Assembly (NCBI GenBank): GCA_049645705.1
Contig: JBARUK010000055.1
Span: forward strand, 47,756 to 111,755
DNA from: JBGNFV01 sp049645705
GTDB lineage: Bacteria > Bacteroidota > Bacteroidia > Cytophagales > Cyclobacteriaceae
Length of the DNA stretch: 64,000 nt
Direction of reading: 5' to 3'
The translations under genes and the position numbers were made by a program. The notes beneath the pieces are model-generated. The model ran no database searches. It was not told where the DNA came from and worked only from the letters and a program-made list of their open reading frames with translations. Shown in pieces: positions 35,553-44,369 of this stretch (positions are counted from its first letter, which is position 1; each line of letters starts with the position of its first letter).

Positions 35553-37322
35553 ATGAAACCAACCCGACTGTTTGACCTCCTGCCCTACCAAAAAGAAAAC
35601 GCTGTAATACAGGATACTTTTGCAGCAAAGCTTCCTGACGGTTCCTGGAAAAAATACAGTACAGACGAAGTTATCGATATAGTTGATACGTTAAGTCTTG
35701 GTTTACTTGAGAAAGGCTTCAAAAAGGACGATAAGATCGCCATTATAAGCCTGAATCGTCCGGAGTGGAATTTTGTCGATCTGGCAATGCAGCAGATCGG
35801 GGTAGTAAGTGTGCCCATGTACCCTACCATCACCGCCGATGATTTTCGCTACATCTTTCGGCAGTCAGATGTAAAAATGGTGTTCGTAGCTGACAAAGAG
35901 CTGTATGATAAAGCCCATATGGCGGTGGGAGACGATGACATAGAGATATATTCCTTTGATAAGATTCAGGACGTGCCTCACTGGACAGCCATAAGCCAGC
36001 TCGGGCATGGTAAAGATGCGGCAACACTGGTGCCGCATCGTGAGACGGTGCAACCCGAAGACTTGCTGACCCTCATCTACACATCCGGCACCACAGGTAA
36101 GCCCAAAGGTGTCATGCTTACTCATAGTAACATCCTCAGCAATGCTATAGCTGTTGCAGACTCCTTCCCTCTGCCCGGCGGGTACAAGGCGCTTAGCTTC
36201 CTGCCACTCTGCCACATATTCGAACGTACGGCAGTCTATTACTACCTGTATTCAGGCACAGCCGTCTATTATGCTGAGAGTATGGAGACCATCGGGGACA
36301 ACCTGAAGGAAGTGAAACCGCACCTCTTCACGACTGTTCCGCGCCTGCTGGAAAAGGTCTACGAAAAGATCGTGGCAAAAGGCAGGGATCTGACTGGCGT
36401 AAAGAAAAGCCTGTTTTTTTGGGCACTTGATCTGGGCGAGCAATACGAGCTACCCCTGAACAAAGGATGGTGGTATGATTTCAAATTGAAAATTGCCAAC
36501 AAGCTCATCTTTAGCAAGTGGCGTGAAGCTTTGGGCGGAAATATCGAATTTATCATCTCAGGTGCGGCGGCACTCCAGCCCAGGCTCGCCCGTGTCTTTT
36601 GGGCTGGTCAGATAAAAGTGCTGGAGGCCTACGGACTTACAGAAACCTCTCCAGGTATAAGCTTTACCAGGCTTGAACCGGAAAATGCCCGTATCGGATG
36701 TACAGGTCCCGCTCTACCCGATGTTGAGATTAAGATTGCCGAGGATGGAGAGATATGTGTAAAAGGCCCGAATGTGATGAAAGGGTACTATCAGAATCCT
36801 GAGGCTACTGCAGAAGTTATCGATGATCAGGGCTACTTCCATACCGGTGACGTAGGTGAGATGGTAGAAGGACGTTTTCTTAAAATCACAGATCGTAAAA
36901 AAGAGATATTCAAGACCTCCGGTGGCAAATACATTGCTCCACAGGTTATGGAGAATAAATTCAAGGAAAGCATTGTGATAGAGCAAATCATGGTGGTAGG
37001 CGAAGGCGAAAAGTTTCCCTCAGCTCTCATCGTTCCGTCCTTCGATAATTTACGAAAATGGGCCGAAATGAAAGATCTGGAATACACTACCGATGCGCAG
37101 ATGATCGGCAATCCGGCCGTCCAGGATAAATTTGAAAGAGAGATCGATAAGTACAATCAGTCCTTCGCCCAGTATGAAAAGATCAAGAAGTTTCGGTTAC
37201 TACCCGAGCTATTATCCATTGAAGGCGGAGAGCTCACCCCTACCCTAAAGCTTAAGCGAAAAGCCATCATGGCAAAATACGATTCGCAAGTAGGCGATAT
37301 GTATAGAAAAGAAACAGTTTAA
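35553..37322 (+). CDS. fadD: Long-chain acyl-CoA synthetase (AMP-binding)
   Basis: Activates fatty acids to acyl-CoA through an acyl-adenylate. At 589 residues it has the usual length. The AMP-binding motif is LIYTSGTTGKPKGVMLTH, followed by LPLCHIFERT, EAYGLTETSPG, YFHTGDVGEMVEGRF and ITDRKKEIFKTSGGKYIAP. It is encoded 68 bases after the TPR gene and is separated from marR-fadNAE by a 275-base regulatory gap, but it belongs to the same pathway. Confidence 0.92.
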   Translation: MKPTRLFDLLPYQKENAVIQDTFAAKLPDGSWKKYSTDEVIDIVDTLSLGLLEKGFKKDDKIAIISLNRPEWNFVDLAMQQIGVVSVPMYPTITADDFRYIFRQSDVKMVFVADKELYDKAHMAVGDDDIEIYSFDKIQDVPHWTAISQLGHGKDAATLVPHRETVQPEDLLTLIYTSGTTGKPKGVMLTHSNILSNAIAVADSFPLPGGYKALSFLPLCHIFERTAVYYYLYSGTAVYYAESMETIGDNLKEVKPHLFTTVPRLLEKVYEKIVAKGRDLTGVKKSLFFWALDLGEQYELPLNKGWWYDFKLKIANKLIFSKWREALGGNIEFIISGAAALQPRLARVFWAGQIKVLEAYGLTETSPGISFTRLEPENARIGCTGPALPDVEIKIAEDGEICVKGPNVMKGYYQNPEATAEVIDDQGYFHTGDVGEMVEGRFLKITDRKKEIFKTSGGKYIAPQVMENKFKESIVIEQIMVVGEGEKFPSALIVPSFDNLRKWAEMKDLEYTTDAQMIGNPAVQDKFEREIDKYNQSFAQYEKIKKFRLLPELLSIEGGELTPTLKLKRKAIMAKYDSQVGDMYRKETV

Positions 37323-37547
37323 GGCTATAGCATTCTGCTTCTAAATCATCTGTATAGGCAGATTACACTTACGATATCGCAGGAAGTAAAACTCTGTATG
37401 CAGTGTATTCGTATGCACTTAGTATACAGGGTTTTATTGTATGTAATTGCCTCTGTTTCGATATAATTTGTATGTGTTTCTGGAAACTGTTTCTGTGATA
37501 TTAGTTTCCTGAGAAAAATCCGAGAGCATAAATTTTTTGTATTTTAG

Positions 37548-37559
37548 TATGCATGCATA
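37548..37559 (+). promoter_or_regulatory. Palindrome upstream of the MarR gene (operator candidate)
   Basis: TATGCATGCATA is a perfect 12-base palindrome 38 bases before the marR start. MarR proteins usually bind such a site and repress their own operon. A looser pair CTGTAT / ATACAG lies near 37390-37430 in the same gap. Confidence 0.48.
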
Positions 37560-37597
37560 ACAAATATTTTTTATATTCGCTGCAATACATCTGATAA

Positions 37598-38038
37598 ATG
37601 AAAAGAGAAGAATCAGTCGATTACAACATCAAAGCAGCCTGGCACGCTATTGCCCGGATGTATAATCAGCAGGCTGTAAAACACGATATTACTACCTCAA
37701 TAGGGTTCGTGTTACTGAACATAGATTCTTCCGAAGGCACCCCTGCTACCAAGATTGCCCCTCTTATGGGATTAGAGGCCAGAAGCCTTACCAGAATGCT
37801 GAAGAGTATGGAAGAGAAGGGTCTGATCTACCGTAAGCAGGATGAAAACGACCGCCGTAGCATACGGATCTACCTCACCGAAACAGGTAAGAAGAAAAAA
37901 GAGGTATCCAGGCAGGTGGTAAAGCTTTTTAATAAAGCCGTGCGGGAAAAGATCGCTGAGAAGGACCTGAAAGTCTTCTTCAGCGTGATTACCGACATTA
38001 ATGAGATCATTGAGAAAAACAGCATATACAAACAGTAA
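37598..38038 (+). CDS. MarR-family transcriptional regulator
   Basis: A 146-residue winged-helix repressor. Its recognition part reads TKIAPLMGLEARSLTRMLKSMEEKGLIYR followed by the wing DENDRRSIRIYLT. It precedes fadN by 14 bases and is therefore the first gene of the fatty-acid operon; MarR proteins that control beta-oxidation usually respond to acyl-CoA or free fatty acid. The palindrome at 37548-37559 is a likely binding site. Confidence 0.9.
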   Translation: MKREESVDYNIKAAWHAIARMYNQQAVKHDITTSIGFVLLNIDSSEGTPATKIAPLMGLEARSLTRMLKSMEEKGLIYRKQDENDRRSIRIYLTETGKKKKEVSRQVVKLFNKAVREKIAEKDLKVFFSVITDINEIIEKNSIYKQ

Positions 38039-38052
38039 ACCAAAGCTGAGAA

Positions 38053-40455
38053 ATGAAAAGAGCTATTAAAAAAGTGGCCGTATTAGGCTCCGGTGTCATG
38101 GGATCCCGGATTGCCTGCCATTTTGCCAATATTGGCGTTAAAGCCCTCTTGCTGGATATTGTTCCGCGGGAGCTTACGGATGATGAAAAAGCCAAAGGCT
38201 TAACCATGGATAATCCTCAGGTAAGAAACAGGATCGTCAACAGCTCGTTCCAGAGCATAATCAAATCAAATCCGGCCCCGCTCTATCATAAGGAATTTGC
38301 TGACCGGATCACCCTTGGTAACTTCGATGATAATCTCAAAGACATTGCCGATTGCGATTGGGTAATCGAGGTAGTAGTCGAGAGGCTCGATATCAAAAAG
38401 AAGGTCTTTAACGATGTAGAGAAATACCGTAAGCCCGGTACGCTTATCACTTCCAATACCTCCGGTATACCAATTCATATGATGCTGGAGGATCGCAGCA
38501 AAGACTTCAAAAAGCATTTCTGCGGAACGCACTTTTTTAACCCTCCCCGCTACCTTCAGCTTTTAGAGATTATTCCTACCCCCGAGACAGATCCTGAGAT
38601 CATCGATTTTCTGATGAACTACGGCGACCTGTATCTGGGTAAGACCACTGTACTGTGTAAGGATACACCCGCATTTATTGCCAACCGTGTAGGCATATAC
38701 GCCATCATGAAGGTAGTAGATACTATGCAGAAAATGGGGCTGAATGTGGACCAGGTAGATAAACTGACAGGTCCTGTCATTGGTCGGCCAAAGTCCGCCA
38801 CATTCCGTACCTCAGACGTGGTAGGTCTGGATACACTTGTCAATGTAGCGAATGGCTTATACCAGGGACTCCCTGATGATGAGGAGAGAGAAGTCTTTAA
38901 CCTGCCACCGGTAATAGGCAAACTGAAAGAAAATAACTGGCTCGGCGATAAGACCGGACAGGGTTTTTATAAAAAGATCAAAGGCAAAGGCGGTAAAAGT
39001 GAGATTCTGACGCTGAACCTCGAATCACTGGAATACGAGCCTAAGCAGAAGGTCAGTTTCCCTACCCTGGAAATGACAAAGCCGATAGATGATCTGAAGG
39101 AAAGATTCAAAGTATTGCTGTCCGGTAAGGACAAGGCCGGTGAATTTTACCGGGATTCATTCTACGGACTTTTTAAGTATGTGAGCTTCCGCATCCCGGA
39201 GATCTCAGATGAGCTGTTTAAGATCGATGACGCCATTCGTACCGGGTTCGGCTGGGAGTTGGGTCCTTTTCAGACCTGGGACGCTGTAGGCGTGCGTAAG
39301 ACCGTTCAGAAGATGGAAGAGGCAGGCTATAAGCCCAACGATTGGGTGTATGAAATGCTCGATGCCGGCCACGAGTCGTTCTACAAAGTAGAAAACGGAC
39401 TCCGTATGTTCTACGACATACCCAGCAAATCATACAAGCAGATACCTGGTATCGGTGAGTTTATCATCCTCGATGACCTGCGCAAGTCTAAAAAACTCTG
39501 GAGTAATGATGGTGCATCCATCATAGACCTCGGGGATGGTGTACTTAACATAGAGTTCCACTCTAAGATGAATACACTCGGAGGCGAAGTGGTAGAAGGT
39601 ATTAACCGTGCCCTGGACATGGCCGAGAAAGACTATACAGGTTTGGTTATCGGTAACCAGGGATCAAACTTCTCTGCCGGTGCCAATCTCGGGCTTGTTT
39701 TCATGTATGCCGTAGAGCAGGAATTTGACGAGATCGACTTCATGATCCGCCACTTCCAGAACACCGTTATGCGGGCGCGTTATTCCTCCATACCCGTTGT
39801 AGTAGCGCCTCATGGCCTTACCTTAGGCGGAGGTTGCGAGCTTTCTATGCATGGCGATGTGATGCAGGCTGCTGCAGAGACCTACATAGGCCTGGTAGAA
39901 GTAGGCGTAGGACTTATACCCGGTGGTGGTGGTACCAAGGAAATGGCCCTCCGCGTGGCTGATCGTATGCAGGAAGGTGATGTAGAGCTTAATGCTCTTC
40001 AGAATGCCTTTATGAATATTGCTACAGCCAAAGTAGCCACCTCGGCCCACGAAGCGCGCGATATGAATATCGTCCTGAAAAAAGACAGGATCACGATAAA
40101 TAAAGACCGTCAGATAGCCGATGCTAAGGCGACTGTACTGAAGCTTGCCGAAGAAGGTTATACCCAGCCTATCCAGCGTACCGATGTACGTGTACAGGGC
40201 AAGGCGGGTCTCGCCCTGTTCCTGGCCGGTATCAACGGCATGAAGATGGGTAACTATATCTCGGACCACGATCAGAAGATCGCCGAGAAGATCGCATATG
40301 TTATGAGTGGTGGAGACCTCTCATATCCCACTGAAGTTTCAGAGCAATACCTGCTTGACCTTGAGAGAGAAGCTTTCCTTTCACTTACCGGTGAGAAAAA
40401 GACCCTCGAAAGGATACAGTCAATGCTGCAAACAGGCAAACCGCTTAGAAACTAA
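38053..40455 (+). CDS. fadN: 3-hydroxyacyl-CoA dehydrogenase / enoyl-CoA hydratase (FadN type)
   Basis: An 800-residue bifunctional beta-oxidation enzyme. The dehydrogenase half is at the N-terminus (NAD motif VLGSGVMGSRIACHFANIG, then NTSGIP and GTHFFNPPRY), and the hydratase half is at the C-terminus (VVAPHGLTLGGGCELSMHGD, LIPGGGGTKEMALR). This order is the reverse of FadB/FadJ and matches Bacillus FadN, which also sits in a fadN-fadA-fadE operon, the same order as here. It hydrates enoyl-CoA and oxidises 3-hydroxyacyl-CoA. Confidence 0.92.
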   Translation: MKRAIKKVAVLGSGVMGSRIACHFANIGVKALLLDIVPRELTDDEKAKGLTMDNPQVRNRIVNSSFQSIIKSNPAPLYHKEFADRITLGNFDDNLKDIADCDWVIEVVVERLDIKKKVFNDVEKYRKPGTLITSNTSGIPIHMMLEDRSKDFKKHFCGTHFFNPPRYLQLLEIIPTPETDPEIIDFLMNYGDLYLGKTTVLCKDTPAFIANRVGIYAIMKVVDTMQKMGLNVDQVDKLTGPVIGRPKSATFRTSDVVGLDTLVNVANGLYQGLPDDEEREVFNLPPVIGKLKENNWLGDKTGQGFYKKIKGKGGKSEILTLNLESLEYEPKQKVSFPTLEMTKPIDDLKERFKVLLSGKDKAGEFYRDSFYGLFKYVSFRIPEISDELFKIDDAIRTGFGWELGPFQTWDAVGVRKTVQKMEEAGYKPNDWVYEMLDAGHESFYKVENGLRMFYDIPSKSYKQIPGIGEFIILDDLRKSKKLWSNDGASIIDLGDGVLNIEFHSKMNTLGGEVVEGINRALDMAEKDYTGLVIGNQGSNFSAGANLGLVFMYAVEQEFDEIDFMIRHFQNTVMRARYSSIPVVVAPHGLTLGGGCELSMHGDVMQAAAETYIGLVEVGVGLIPGGGGTKEMALRVADRMQEGDVELNALQNAFMNIATAKVATSAHEARDMNIVLKKDRITINKDRQIADAKATVLKLAEEGYTQPIQRTDVRVQGKAGLALFLAGINGMKMGNYISDHDQKIAEKIAYVMSGGDLSYPTEVSEQYLLDLEREAFLSLTGEKKTLERIQSMLQTGKPLRN

Positions 40456-40491
40456 CATTACCCGAAAGTCTAAACAGGAAAATAAACAACA

Positions 40492-41667
40492 ATGGACGCA
40501 TACATTGTAGCAGGATATAGAACAGCAGTTGGCAAAGCAAAAAAGGGAGGTCTGAGGTTTGTACGCCCTGATAACCTCGCTGCCGACGTAATCAAACACC
40601 TCGTAGGTTCGGTAGATAGCCTCGATCCTATGGAGGTAGACGATCTGATAGTTGGTAATGCCGTACCCGAAGCCGAGCAGGGGATGCAGATGGGTCGTAT
40701 GATCTCTTTGCTGGCCCTTCCCCAGGAGGTGCCCGGACTCACCATAAACCGCTACTGCGGCTCTGGTATAGAAGCCATAAATATTGCCGCCGCACGTATA
40801 CATGCTGGTATGGCCGACTGTATTATAGCCGGTGGTACGGAATCCATGTCCCTGGTACCTGTGATGGGATGGAAAACTTCGCTGAACTATGACATCGCGA
40901 AGAATCACCCCGATTACTACACCAGCATGGGGCTTACTGCCGAGCAGGTGGCTAAAGATTATAACATCAGCCGTGAGGACCAGGACGAATTTGCGTACCA
41001 GTCGCACCAGAGGGCTATAGATGCCATAAAGAATGGCCGGTTTAAGGATGAGATCGTGCCAATTACCGTAAACGAGACTTACGTTGACAAAAACGGCAAG
41101 AAACAGACCCGTGAGTACGTTGTAGATACCGACGAGGGTCCGCGCGCAGACACGAGCCTGGAAGTACTGGGCAAATTGCGCCCCGTGTTTGCTCAGGGAG
41201 GATCAGTTACTGCCGGTAACTCCTCTCAGACATCTGATGGAGCTGCCTTCGTTATGGTTATGTCCGAAAAAATGGTCAACAAGCTTAACCTGAAGCCTAT
41301 TGCCAGGATGATGAGCTACGCCGCTGCTGGTGTAAGTCCCCGTATCATGGGTATTGGTCCTGTTAAGGCAGTACCAAAAGCATTGGAAAGAGCCGGTCTG
41401 AAACAGTCCGATATTCAGCAGGTAGAACTCAACGAGGCATTTGCCGCTCAGTCTTTGGCCGTTATCCGGGGACTTGATCTCAATATGGATAACGTAAATG
41501 TTAATGGTGGCGCCATCGCACTGGGCCATCCCCTGGGATGCTCCGGTGCTAAGTTGTCCATCCAGCTTTTCAACGAAATGCGTCGCCGTAATGAAAAATA
41601 CGGTATGGTAACCGCATGTGTCGGAGGTGGACAGGGCGTAGCCGGCATCTACGAACTATTGAATTAA
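40492..41667 (+). CDS. fadA: Acetyl-CoA acyltransferase (3-ketoacyl-CoA thiolase)
   Basis: A 391-residue degradative thiolase that cleaves 3-ketoacyl-CoA. The nucleophile Cys is in INRYCGSGIEAIN, the conserved His block is GAIALGHPLGCSG, and the second Cys is in VTACVGGGQGVAG. It lies 36 bases after fadN. A 110-base gap with a folded element separates it from fadE. Confidence 0.95.
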   Translation: MDAYIVAGYRTAVGKAKKGGLRFVRPDNLAADVIKHLVGSVDSLDPMEVDDLIVGNAVPEAEQGMQMGRMISLLALPQEVPGLTINRYCGSGIEAINIAAARIHAGMADCIIAGGTESMSLVPVMGWKTSLNYDIAKNHPDYYTSMGLTAEQVAKDYNISREDQDEFAYQSHQRAIDAIKNGRFKDEIVPITVNETYVDKNGKKQTREYVVDTDEGPRADTSLEVLGKLRPVFAQGGSVTAGNSSQTSDGAAFVMVMSEKMVNKLNLKPIARMMSYAAAGVSPRIMGIGPVKAVPKALERAGLKQSDIQQVELNEAFAAQSLAVIRGLDLNMDNVNVNGGAIALGHPLGCSGAKLSIQLFNEMRRRNEKYGMVTACVGGGQGVAGIYELLN

Positions 41668-41676
41668 TTACTAAAA

Positions 41677-41754
41677 CAGGCTGGTAGACAGGAGCGGTAT
41701 GGCTCTGGGCCTAAGTCGATTGTACAATCACTCTTCCTAATGTCTGCCAGGCTG
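41677..41754 (+). other. Base-paired element between fadA and fadE
   Basis: CAGGCTGGTAGACA (41677-41690) pairs with TGTCTGCCAGGCTG (41741-41754) over 13 of 14 positions, with one G-G mismatch and one G-U pair. Inside it are GAGC/GCTC (41692-41705) and a perfect palindrome GATTGTACAATC (41718-41729). In RNA this makes a branched fold of 78 bases in a 110-base gap. No T run follows, so it is not a plain terminator. Confidence 0.58.
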
Positions 41755-41777
41755 CCCACATAAATACCGTTACGATA

Positions 41778-43577
41778 ATGGAAGCAGTAGAAAACAAACA
41801 GTTAGTGAAAGGTGGCGAATTTCTGATATCAGAAACAGCCGCTGAAAATGTCTTTATTCCTGAGGACTGGTCGGAAGAGCAAAAGATGATTGCTCAGACC
41901 TGTTCGGACTTCTTAAAGCAAGAGGTATATCCTCATCTGGACGAGATCGACTCCATGAAGAACCCTGAGCTTATGCCTTCGCTTCTGGATAAGGCAGGTG
42001 AGCTTGGGCTGTTAGGAACGTCGGTTCCCGAGCAGTTCGGCGGATTCGGGATGGACTTCAATACCTCTATGCTGGTAGCTGAGGTGACTGGTGCCGGGCA
42101 TAGTTTTGCCGTGGCTTTATCAGCTCATACAGGTATAGGTACCTTGCCTATACTGTACTACGGTACCGAAGAGCAAAAGCAAAAGTACCTTCCTAAACTA
42201 GCCAGCGGCGAGTGGAAAGCTGCCTACTGCCTTACTGAGCCAGACAGCGGGTCTGATGCCAACAGTGGTAAGACTAAGGCCGTGCCTACTGACGATGGCA
42301 AACATTATGTCATCAACGGGCAGAAGATGTGGATAACAAACGGTGGCTTTGCCGACATCTACATTGTTTTTGCCAAGATAGAGGACGACAAAAACCTCTC
42401 TGCCTTTATAGTAGAGAAGGATTTTGGTGGCATTACTATGAATGAGGAAGAGAAGAAAATGGGTATCAAAGGGTCATCTACCCGCCAGATTTTCTTCAAT
42501 GATTGCAAAGTGCCTGCTGATAATCTGCTTAGCGATCGTGGTAACGGATTTAAGATCGCGGTAAATATTTTGAATATTGGCCGTATCAAACTAGCCGCTT
42601 CTGCCATAGGAGCTAGCAAGGCAGTTATAGGTCAGGCTGTAAACTACTCTAATGAGCGTAAGCAGTTCGGTACATCTATCAGTAACTTCGGTGCGATAAA
42701 GCATAAGATCGCTGAGATGGTAAGCCGTACTTATGCAAGTGAATCTGCTGCTTACCGTGCCGGTCAGAACATCGACGATGCATACGAGTCTCTCAGAGGA
42801 CAAGGCATGGACGAAGCACAGGCTAAGCTTAAGTCTGTAGAAGAGTTTGCCATAGAATGTGCTATCATGAAAGTGCACAGCTCTGAGGTACTGGATTACG
42901 TAGTGGATGAAGGTGTGCAGATATATGGTGGTATGGGCTTCTCTGCCGATGCTCCTATGGACCGCGCCTATCGTGATGCACGTATCAACCGGATATTTGA
43001 AGGTACTAATGAGATCAACCGGATGCTCACCATAGATATGGTACTACGCCGGGCAATGAAGGGACACCTGGACCTTATGGGACCTGCCATGGCCATTCAG
43101 AAAGAACTGACATCTGTACCTGATTTCGGCGGCAATGATGATGACAGCCTGTTTGCCAAGGAGAAAAAACTTCTTAATAACCTGAAGAAAGCAGGATTGA
43201 TGGTAGCCGGAGCTGCTGTGCAGAAGTTTATGGACAAACTGAAAGGCGAGCAGGAAATACTGATGAACCTGGCTGATATGCTCATTATGGGTTACACTGC
43301 CGAGTCCGCTCTTCTTCGTACCGAAAAGCTGGCTGACCGTCTGGGTAATGAGGCAGTAAGTATCCAGGTGAATATGACAAAACTATACCTTGGTCGTGCT
43401 ATCGAGCAGGCCGCATCTGCCGGTCGTGAAGCCATCAATGGATTTGCCAGTGGTGACGAACAGCGTCTGATGTTACTCGGTCTCAAAAGATTTACTAAGC
43501 AGGATCCTGTAAATCTGATAGAACTGAGACGACGTATAGCGGATTATGTGATCGAAAAGAATGACTATCCGTTTTAA
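41778..43577 (+). CDS. fadE: Acyl-CoA dehydrogenase
   Basis: A 599-residue FAD enzyme for the first step of beta-oxidation, longer than the classic 380-residue type by a C-terminal extension of about 190 residues, as in Bacillus FadE. Key blocks are YCLTEPDSGSDANS, KMWITNGGFADIY, the GSSTRQIFF strand, RKQFGTSISNFGAIKHKIAEM and the catalytic-region IFEGTNEINRMLTID. It is the last gene of the marR-fadN-fadA-fadE unit, which ends in a strong hairpin. Confidence 0.94.
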   Translation: MEAVENKQLVKGGEFLISETAAENVFIPEDWSEEQKMIAQTCSDFLKQEVYPHLDEIDSMKNPELMPSLLDKAGELGLLGTSVPEQFGGFGMDFNTSMLVAEVTGAGHSFAVALSAHTGIGTLPILYYGTEEQKQKYLPKLASGEWKAAYCLTEPDSGSDANSGKTKAVPTDDGKHYVINGQKMWITNGGFADIYIVFAKIEDDKNLSAFIVEKDFGGITMNEEEKKMGIKGSSTRQIFFNDCKVPADNLLSDRGNGFKIAVNILNIGRIKLAASAIGASKAVIGQAVNYSNERKQFGTSISNFGAIKHKIAEMVSRTYASESAAYRAGQNIDDAYESLRGQGMDEAQAKLKSVEEFAIECAIMKVHSSEVLDYVVDEGVQIYGGMGFSADAPMDRAYRDARINRIFEGTNEINRMLTIDMVLRRAMKGHLDLMGPAMAIQKELTSVPDFGGNDDDSLFAKEKKLLNNLKKAGLMVAGAAVQKFMDKLKGEQEILMNLADMLIMGYTAESALLRTEKLADRLGNEAVSIQVNMTKLYLGRAIEQAASAGREAINGFASGDEQRLMLLGLKRFTKQDPVNLIELRRRIADYVIEKNDYPF

Positions 43578-43601
43578 GGGGCCAATTACCTAATGAGCCT
43601 T

Positions 43602-43638
43602 AAAAAAAGCCTTCTGCTATTTCGGCAGAAGGCTTTTA
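43602..43638 (+). terminator. Bidirectional terminator between fadE and the FAS1 gene
   Basis: GCCTTCTGC and GCAGAAGGC form a nine-pair stem, with A before and T after, so it can end transcription from both convergent genes. Confidence 0.9.
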
Positions 43639-43656
43639 CTTTTAAAAGGAGTATGA

Positions 43657-44310
43657 TTATTTTTCGTTTTCTACCGGAGGAGCAAGTACACTGGCGATAA
43701 TGTGAATTACGCCATTCTTAGCCTCAATATTGGCAGAGACGATATCGGCATCTTCTACCTCTACGCCATCCGGCGTAACCACTACACTCATAGGCTCACC
43801 TTCAGAATCTGATACAGGAGCTCCCTCTACGTTGCTCTGACCCTCTGACACCTTCACAGAATCTTCTTCAGATGCGCGAGCCATGTCGCCTTCATATTGC
43901 CTTCCTTCTACAACATGAAGCGAAATAAGCTCGACCAGTTTATTCTTATTTTCAGGCTTCAGCAGATTTTCCAGTACGCCACTGTCTAGTTGCTCAAAAG
44001 CCTCATTGCTAGGTGCATAAACGGTATACATGTCTTCACCCGTTAGCATGCTTTCAAGACCGGCAGCTTGTACAGCTTTGGCTAGTGTACTGAATTTATC
44101 AGATGACATCACAATCTCACCGATCGTTTTATCAGCAGTAGACATGCCTAAGTCAATACCCTCTTCAGGGTCATCATTCTCTTCAGTCATTTCTTCATTC
44201 ATCTCCTGCTGGTCTTCATCTCTTTCCTGATTATCATTACCATCGCAGGACCACATGAAGAGGGTGGCAGGTAATAGTAATCCAATTATTAATTTTTTAG
44301 GGAATTTCAT
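43657..44310 (-). CDS. Fasciclin (FAS1) domain lipoprotein
   Basis: A 217-residue lipoprotein (lipobox MWSC, Cys22) with a strongly acidic linker (residues 23-55) and one FAS1 domain: the H1 motif YTVYAPSNEAFEQL and the H2 motif VIHIIASVL. FAS1 domains mediate adhesion or small-molecule binding at the surface. The gene has its own leader and ends at the bidirectional terminator. Confidence 0.88.
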   Translation of the reverse strand: MKFPKKLIIGLLLPATLFMWSCDGNDNQERDEDQQEMNEEMTEENDDPEEGIDLGMSTADKTIGEIVMSSDKFSTLAKAVQAAGLESMLTGEDMYTVYAPSNEAFEQLDSGVLENLLKPENKNKLVELISLHVVEGRQYEGDMARASEEDSVKVSEGQSNVEGAPVSDSEGEPMSVVVTPDGVEVEDADIVSANIEAKNGVIHIIASVLAPPVENEK

Positions 44311-44369
44311 ATTCGTGAAAGTTTGGCTTTACCTTTCATGAACTTAGAATAGTGCATATTGTTAAAAGC

